This document shows positions 60,334 through 64,000 of a DNA stretch of 64,000 bases, piece by piece (position 1 is the stretch's first letter; the number at the start of each line of letters is the position of its first letter). The notes beneath the pieces were generated by a model, which was not told the DNA's origin, ran no database searches, and saw only the letters and a program-made list of their open reading frames with translations. Made by a program: the position numbers and the translations under genes. Origin of the DNA: CAXBNB01 sp965267535 (GTDB lineage: Bacteria; Bacteroidota; Bacteroidia; Cytophagales; Cyclobacteriaceae); NCBI GenBank assembly GCA_965267535.1, contig OZ254082.1, positions 62,001 through 126,000 on the forward strand, written 5' to 3'.

Positions 60334-60363
60334 AACCTCTTTTTTTCGATAAAAAGAGAGGTT
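60334..60363. repeat. Strong hairpin between carB and the next lipoprotein gene
   Basis: AACCTCTTTTTTT pairs with AAAAAGAGAGGTT around CGAT (13 pairs with one wobble). It lies between divergent genes, so it is not a terminator for either; a regulatory or mRNA-leader role for the plus-strand gene is possible. Confidence 0.4.
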
Positions 60364-60463
60364 GGGGTATTGCGGAGGTATACCAAACAGGGGATAAAGC
60401 TTACATGTATTTTTTTAAATTGATCCATTCATTATAGATTTGAGATTCACTTACATACTAACT

Positions 60464-60892
60464 ATGCGATACAGTCAGGCGATTATTTCAGCATGTTCAT
60501 TTTGGGTTATTCTTACAGGATGTTCTGTGAAACAGTCAGAAAACACTTCTTCGGTAAGTACCGACGATGTGGTGGGTACCTGGCTGGCCCGTTGGCAGAC
60601 CGATCCTGCTTCTTATCCCGATGTAGACTCATCTATACAGTTTACCATGAATGGTCAATTCAGGTTTGACAAAAAAGGGAAAGTGACCATATCAGCCTAT
60701 GGGCATGAAAAGTGCATTTTTAGTAGCGATACCCTTACCCATTCGCTCAACTGGAAGCTCTCTAACGATACACTGCAACTGGTCAATGAAAATGACATTC
60801 ATGGCATGGCCTACACCGTGTTGAATTTAAACAGCAGTCAGATGAAGCTACAGCTAATGGACGACATTTTTTTGGAGCTGACTAAGCAGTAA
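60464..60892 (+). CDS. Small lipocalin-like lipoprotein
   Basis: A 142-residue lipoprotein (ACSFWVILTGCSVKQ). It continues STDDVVGTWLARWQTDPASY and then a strand-rich body (IQFTMNGQFRFDKKGKVTIS, LNWKLSNDTLQLVNENDIHG) with MKLQLMDDIFLELTKQ at the end. The start DD-x-x-G-x-W and the later SxxLxW resemble the lipocalin-like small lipoproteins and the product of 45484-45954. A TAGATTTG box (60434-60441) lies 23 bases before the ATG. Function unknown. Confidence 0.72.
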   Translation: MRYSQAIISACSFWVILTGCSVKQSENTSSVSTDDVVGTWLARWQTDPASYPDVDSSIQFTMNGQFRFDKKGKVTISAYGHEKCIFSSDTLTHSLNWKLSNDTLQLVNENDIHGMAYTVLNLNSSQMKLQLMDDIFLELTKQ

Positions 60893-61027
60893 GTAAAGCA
60901 CTACTTCATCCGTTTCTTGACTCACCTTTTCAGGTTAGTGGGTAATTTTAATTCGTTTGCTCACCAATCCTCAAATACCTTTTATAACTTTAGGTATGTC
61001 TCATAACTGCAATCTTCAAGTTTTCGT

Positions 61028-61035
61028 ATCTTTAC
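61028..61035 (+). promoter_or_regulatory. -7-like promoter element of the second toxin-antitoxin pair
   Basis: TATCTTTA differs at the last base from TAnnTTTG and ends three bases before the antitoxin ATG at 61039. It is like the leaderless arrangement of other genes here. No TTG at -33. Confidence 0.35.
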
Positions 61036-61038
61036 TTT

Positions 61039-61275
61039 ATGGATTTAGTAGAACAGAAAATATTGAATAATTACTTAGGATTGATTGAAAAACTCACTCC
61101 TACGATGAAGTCAAACCTAATTGAACAATTAAAGGTATCAATGACAAAAAGTAAAAAGCCAAAATCCCAAATGGAAGATGCTTTTGGTTCTTGGAGTTCA
61201 AATGAATCCGCTGAAGAAATTATTCAAGCCATAAGGTCAAGTAGATCTACCAATAGAAACATAGAAGAGTTTTGA
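61039..61275 (+). CDS. Antitoxin partner of the second VapC
   Basis: A 78-residue protein: MDLVEQKILNNYLGLIEKLT, a helical start, PTMKSNLIEQLKVSMTKSKK, then AFGSWSSNESAEEIIQAIRS and a basic, Asn-rich end with IEEF. The same GSW-x-x-E-x-A-x-x-I pattern is present as in the antitoxin at 46836-47057, so the two are probably the same family although overall identity is low. It overlaps the toxin start by four bases. Confidence 0.82.
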   Translation: MDLVEQKILNNYLGLIEKLTPTMKSNLIEQLKVSMTKSKKPKSQMEDAFGSWSSNESAEEIIQAIRSSRSTNRNIEEF

Positions 61276-61667
61276 AATATCTACTAGATACAAACATTTG
61301 TATTTACTACATCAAAGGAAAATTCCAACTGAAAGAGAAATTTAGAACTATTGATGCAAATTCTTTTTTCATTTCTGAAATCACGTTAGCAGAACTTAAA
61401 TTTGGAATAGCCAATAGTCAAGCTCCTGACAAGAATATGGAGTCTCTAAATAAGTTTTTAACAGGCGTTCAAGTTCTTCCAATTTTTGACTCTTTGGACG
61501 TATATGCCAACGAAAAAGCCAGACTAAGAAAGGCCGGGAAACCAGTTGATGATTTTGATTTGTTAATTGGAGCCTCGGCCGTAGCAAATAATCTAACTTT
61601 AGTAACGAATAACATCAAACATTTTGAACGACTCAAAGGTATCAAGATAGAAAACTGGGCTGAATAA
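61272..61667 (+). CDS. PIN-domain toxin, VapC type (second pair)
   Basis: A 131-residue PIN-domain nuclease: KYLLDTNICIYYIKGKF (first Asp), FFISEITLAELKFGIANSQA (Glu), GKPVDDFDLLIGASAVANNL (Asp pair) and TLVTNNIKHFERLKGIKIEN. Only the last segment has Asn where many have Asp (TNNIKHF), a common variant. It starts with TTG, which overlaps the antitoxin TGA (TTGA). VapC toxins cleave tRNA or rRNA; the target here is unknown. Not closely similar to the first VapC in the window. Confidence 0.9.
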   Translation: MKYLLDTNICIYYIKGKFQLKEKFRTIDANSFFISEITLAELKFGIANSQAPDKNMESLNKFLTGVQVLPIFDSLDVYANEKARLRKAGKPVDDFDLLIGASAVANNLTLVTNNIKHFERLKGIKIENWAE

Positions 61668-61690
61668 AGAATAAACGAGACACAACAAAC

Positions 61691-61786
61691 GATATAGCAC
61701 ATGCCTCTACTAAGTCGCTTGAAACTGAAACACAAATCGGATACTTTAGTAGATATTTAGATGAGTTCAGAGGCTTGTGCCATATC
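61691..61786. repeat. Imperfect inverted repeat behind the second toxin-antitoxin pair
   Basis: GATATAGCACATGCCTCT (61691-61708) faces GATATGGCACAAGCCTCT read from 61786 back to 61769: 16 of 18 bases match. Sixty bases lie between without an open frame. This could be a remnant of a small mobile element or a folded recombination site that carried the toxin-antitoxin cassette; only one copy is visible. Confidence 0.45.
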
Positions 61787-61834
61787 TGGATGGTAGTCAA
61801 CACAAAAAAATAAAAAACTCAAATAACACAATCG

Positions 61835-64000
61835 ATGAAAAAGTTTCTCGCAATAGTTGGAGGTCTGATAGCTGTGCTGCTTTTGGCCATGGTATTGGTG
61901 CCTGTTATTTTTAAAGATGACATAAAAAAAGCAGTAGATGATGCTATGGCAGAAAACCTGAATGCCAGAGTGTATTACGATCCCGATGGCATTAACCTAA
62001 CGCTATTTAGCAATTTCCCCAATTTCACGTTTGGGTTAGAAGACTTTGGCATTGTGGGGCATGCACCGTTTGACAAAGACACGCTGGTAGCAGTGCAGTC
62101 ATTTGAAATAGTGATAGACATTATGTCGGTTGTTTCCGGAGATGAAATCACGATCAAGTCTGTGACACTCGACCAGCCCGACCTGCTGGTAAAAGTACTG
62201 CCGGATGGCCGGGCTAATTATGACATTGCCAAAGATACCGGGGCTGAGGAAGAAACAACACAGGAAGATGCCGGCTCGTCGGCCTTTAGCATCGGTATAA
62301 ATAAATGGGAAATAGTAAACGGAAGCCTCGATTATATAGATGAGTCGATGGCTTTTACCACTTCTATCAAAGGGCTGAACCACACCGGCTCGGGTGATTT
62401 TGCCAAAGACATATTCGACATGGTAACCAAAACCACAGTCGATAATTTTTCCCTCAGCTTTGAAGAGGTGGAGTACATTTCCAATAAGCAGCTGGATATC
62501 GATTTGATTATGAGCATGGATTTGCCCAATGCAAAATATACATTCAAAGAAAACCGTGTGAAGATGAACGATTTTGGGTTTGGCTTTGATGGCTATGTGG
62601 CCATGCCCGGTGAAGATATAGAAGTAGACATAACCTATGCCGGTAAGGATATATCGATGAAAAGCATACTTTCACTCATACCCGGCGATTATCAGACCTA
62701 CCTGCAAGGGGTAACTGCCGGTGGCGAGGTACATTTCGAAGGATTTGTAAAAGGGCTGGTAACCGAAACATTGCTACCCACTGTGAATACCCGACTGAGC
62801 ATTGAAAATGGAAACATTCGTTATGCAGAGTACCCCATTCCGATGGAAAAAATAAATGTGGCTGCCGAGATGAACATACCCGGGGAAAATATGAACGATA
62901 TGTCTTTTGAGGTATCCCGATTTTCCATGCTGGTAGACGGAGAACAAGTGAGCTCTACCCTGTCGTTTAAAAATCTTGAAAACTATACCTGGGCCTTTTC
63001 TCTGGTAGGCAACTTAGATTTGGAAAAAATACTGAAAATAGTACCGATAGAAGACACAGAACTGAAGGGCAAGATCAAAGCCGACTTTAAAACCTCCGGA
63101 AATATGGCGTTGGTAGAGGCTGAAAAATACGATCAGTTGCCAGCCAGCGGGAGTATGTCGATCAACGGTTTTTATTTTGCCAGCCCCGATCTGCCTCAGG
63201 GTTTTGGCATTTCATCTTCCAATATGTCTTTTGATCCCAAATCCATTACATTGGCCAATTTTGATGGAACCATCGGCAAGAGTGACATTCACATGGATGG
63301 TAAAATTGAAAATTATATCGGTTTTGCATTGGATTCTCTCGAGGTACTAACAGGCCAGTTGAATTTTAGCTCAACATCCTTTGACCTTAATGAATGGATG
63401 GTAGAGGAAGATACGGTAGTTACAGCTACAGGAGAAGATAGTGTGGCCCTGGAAGTGGTGCGCATACCGGTCAATATAGATTTTGTGATGAATGCCACCA
63501 TGGACAAAATCATATACGACAATCTAAACATTGAAAACCTGAAAGGTAAAATTGTGATAAGGGAAGGTGCTGCTCGTATGGAGGGAGTAGACTTTGACAT
63601 GCTCAAAGGAAAATTTACGATGAGTGGCTCTTATGTAACAGCCAATGTAGAAAACCCGGAGTTCGATTTTATGTTTGGAATCAAAGGGCTGTCTATACCC
63701 GCGTCTTTTGAAGCATTTAATACCGTGCAAACATTGGCCCCTGTAGCCAAAAACATGAATGGAAGTTTTTCTACGGACTTTAAACTGGCGGGAGCCCTTG
63801 GGCCAGACATGATGCCTATCTACGAAAAACTTTTTGGTTCTGGACTGGTACAGATAGCTGATGCATCGCTTTCCGGGTCGAAGGTCACCTCTGCGATCAC
63901 GTCGCTTGCAAACCTGAAAGGAGGAACAAAAGGAGAAAGTGTGAAGATAAAAGACGTGATAATGGATGCCGAAATCAAAGATGGTAGATTACATGTGAAG
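61835..64000 (+). CDS. AsmA family protein, N-terminal part (runs off the right edge)
   Basis: The frame is open for 722 codons to the window end. It starts with a membrane helix (FLAIVGGLIAVLLLAMVLVPVIF), then the AsmA N-terminal pattern: LTLFSNFPNFTFGLEDFGIV, SFEIVIDIMSVVSGDEITIK and SVTLDQPDLLVKVLPDGRANYDI. Long repeats of beta-strand sequence follow, as in AsmA/TamB-like bridge proteins that hold lipids between inner and outer membrane. AsmA-like proteins are thought to move phospholipids to the outer membrane; that is family knowledge. Several DUF748/AsmA-like motifs recur (INKWEIVNGSLDYID). It lies 167 bases after the second VapC. Confidence 0.88.
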   Translation, partial: MKKFLAIVGGLIAVLLLAMVLVPVIFKDDIKKAVDDAMAENLNARVYYDPDGINLTLFSNFPNFTFGLEDFGIVGHAPFDKDTLVAVQSFEIVIDIMSVVSGDEITIKSVTLDQPDLLVKVLPDGRANYDIAKDTGAEEETTQEDAGSSAFSIGINKWEIVNGSLDYIDESMAFTTSIKGLNHTGSGDFAKDIFDMVTKTTVDNFSLSFEEVEYISNKQLDIDLIMSMDLPNAKYTFKENRVKMNDFGFGFDGYVAMPGEDIEVDITYAGKDISMKSILSLIPGDYQTYLQGVTAGGEVHFEGFVKGLVTETLLPTVNTRLSIENGNIRYAEYPIPMEKINVAAEMNIPGENMNDMSFEVSRFSMLVDGEQVSSTLSFKNLENYTWAFSLVGNLDLEKILKIVPIEDTELKGKIKADFKTSGNMALVEAEKYDQLPASGSMSINGFYFASPDLPQGFGISSSNMSFDPKSITLANFDGTIGKSDIHMDGKIENYIGFALDSLEVLTGQLNFSSTSFDLNEWMVEEDTVVTATGEDSVALEVVRIPVNIDFVMNATMDKIIYDNLNIENLKGKIVIREGAARMEGVDFDMLKGKFTMSGSYVTANVENPEFDFMFGIKGLSIPASFEAFNTVQTLAPVAKNMNGSFSTDFKLAGALGPDMMPIYEKLFGSGLVQIADASLSGSKVTSAITSLANLKGGTKGESVKIKDVIMDAEIKDGRLHVK

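Noticed and set aside
61691..61786. Full integron attC site behind the second VapC
   Set aside because: The inner arms pair, but the outer R boxes (GTTRRRY and its complement) are not both present; reported only as an inverted repeat.
1..64000. tRNA, rRNA, CRISPR, prophage or restriction-modification genes
   Set aside because: None of the usual cloverleaf, repeat-spacer or gene patterns was seen on reading both strands; a dedicated tRNA scan was not possible.

Overview
The window reads as a piece of a Bacteroidota chromosome, most likely from a free-living member of the order Cytophagales or a close relative. The evidence is a SprA-type gliding/type IX secretion translocon gene at the left edge, a protein with a type IX C-terminal sorting domain (29836-30909), many Bacteroidota-specific families (DUF4837, DUF4292, DUF4834, OMPP1/FadL-type porin, MbnP), and many start regions with the Bacteroidota promoter -7 element TAnnTTTG. 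No rRNA, tRNA, CRISPR array, prophage or intact insertion sequence was seen. Most of the window is ordinary chromosome; accessory material is limited to two VapBC-type toxin-antitoxin pairs, one MITE-like element and a few gene clusters of unknown role.

Layout: 1-7400 (minus strand) carries sprA (partial), ruvA, a malic enzyme, a DUF4837 lipoprotein, a LysM lytic transglycosylase and tatA. 7673-9616 has a DUF3500 protein and an EamA transporter, facing hflX. 10980-16116 is an exopolysaccharide block: glycosyltransferase, Wza-type export lipoprotein, Wzc-type tyrosine kinase and the matching PHP phosphatase, followed by a beta-barrel protein. 16984-19034 holds a PAP2-like membrane protein and rpoN. 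19222-22578 is a four-gene copper-type module: a small Cys protein, MbnP, the diheme MbnH and a CDVCGCS outer-membrane protein. 22687-27110 has a DUF547 protein facing the TPR / DUF4292 / EnvC-like operon; a flippase and a crotonase follow. 29836-34390 (plus) carries the type IX cargo, truA, an ABC exporter and shikimate kinase. 34401-37540 has an OMPP1-type porin and an unusual aromatic/Ser/Asn-rich low-complexity secreted protein. 37674-40631 is proS, a short nfeD and floA, closed by a strong terminator and a MITE-like element.

40853-45400 (minus) has DUF1080 and NIPSNAP proteins and polA. 45484-46413 has a small lipoprotein and a MaoC hydratase, then a VapBC pair. 47149-51134 is a tightly packed five-gene minus-strand cluster of unknown function that includes a widespread uncharacterised membrane-protein family. 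51711-55125 is a likely metal-uptake operon: a His/Cys-rich small protein, a TonB-dependent receptor and a small lipoprotein, with an inverted repeat lying exactly over its promoter. 55213-60191 has DUF1080, Ycf48-like, DUF4834 and carB. The right end has a small lipoprotein, a second VapBC pair, an inverted repeat and the start of a large AsmA-type protein that leaves the window.

The genes most worth following up are the two metal modules, the five-gene cluster and the low-complexity protein, which also has a near-perfect Shine-Dalgarno sequence, unusual for this phylum. I did not find a clear-cut undescribed system; these are the best candidates. All family calls rest on reading the protein sequences, without database searches.
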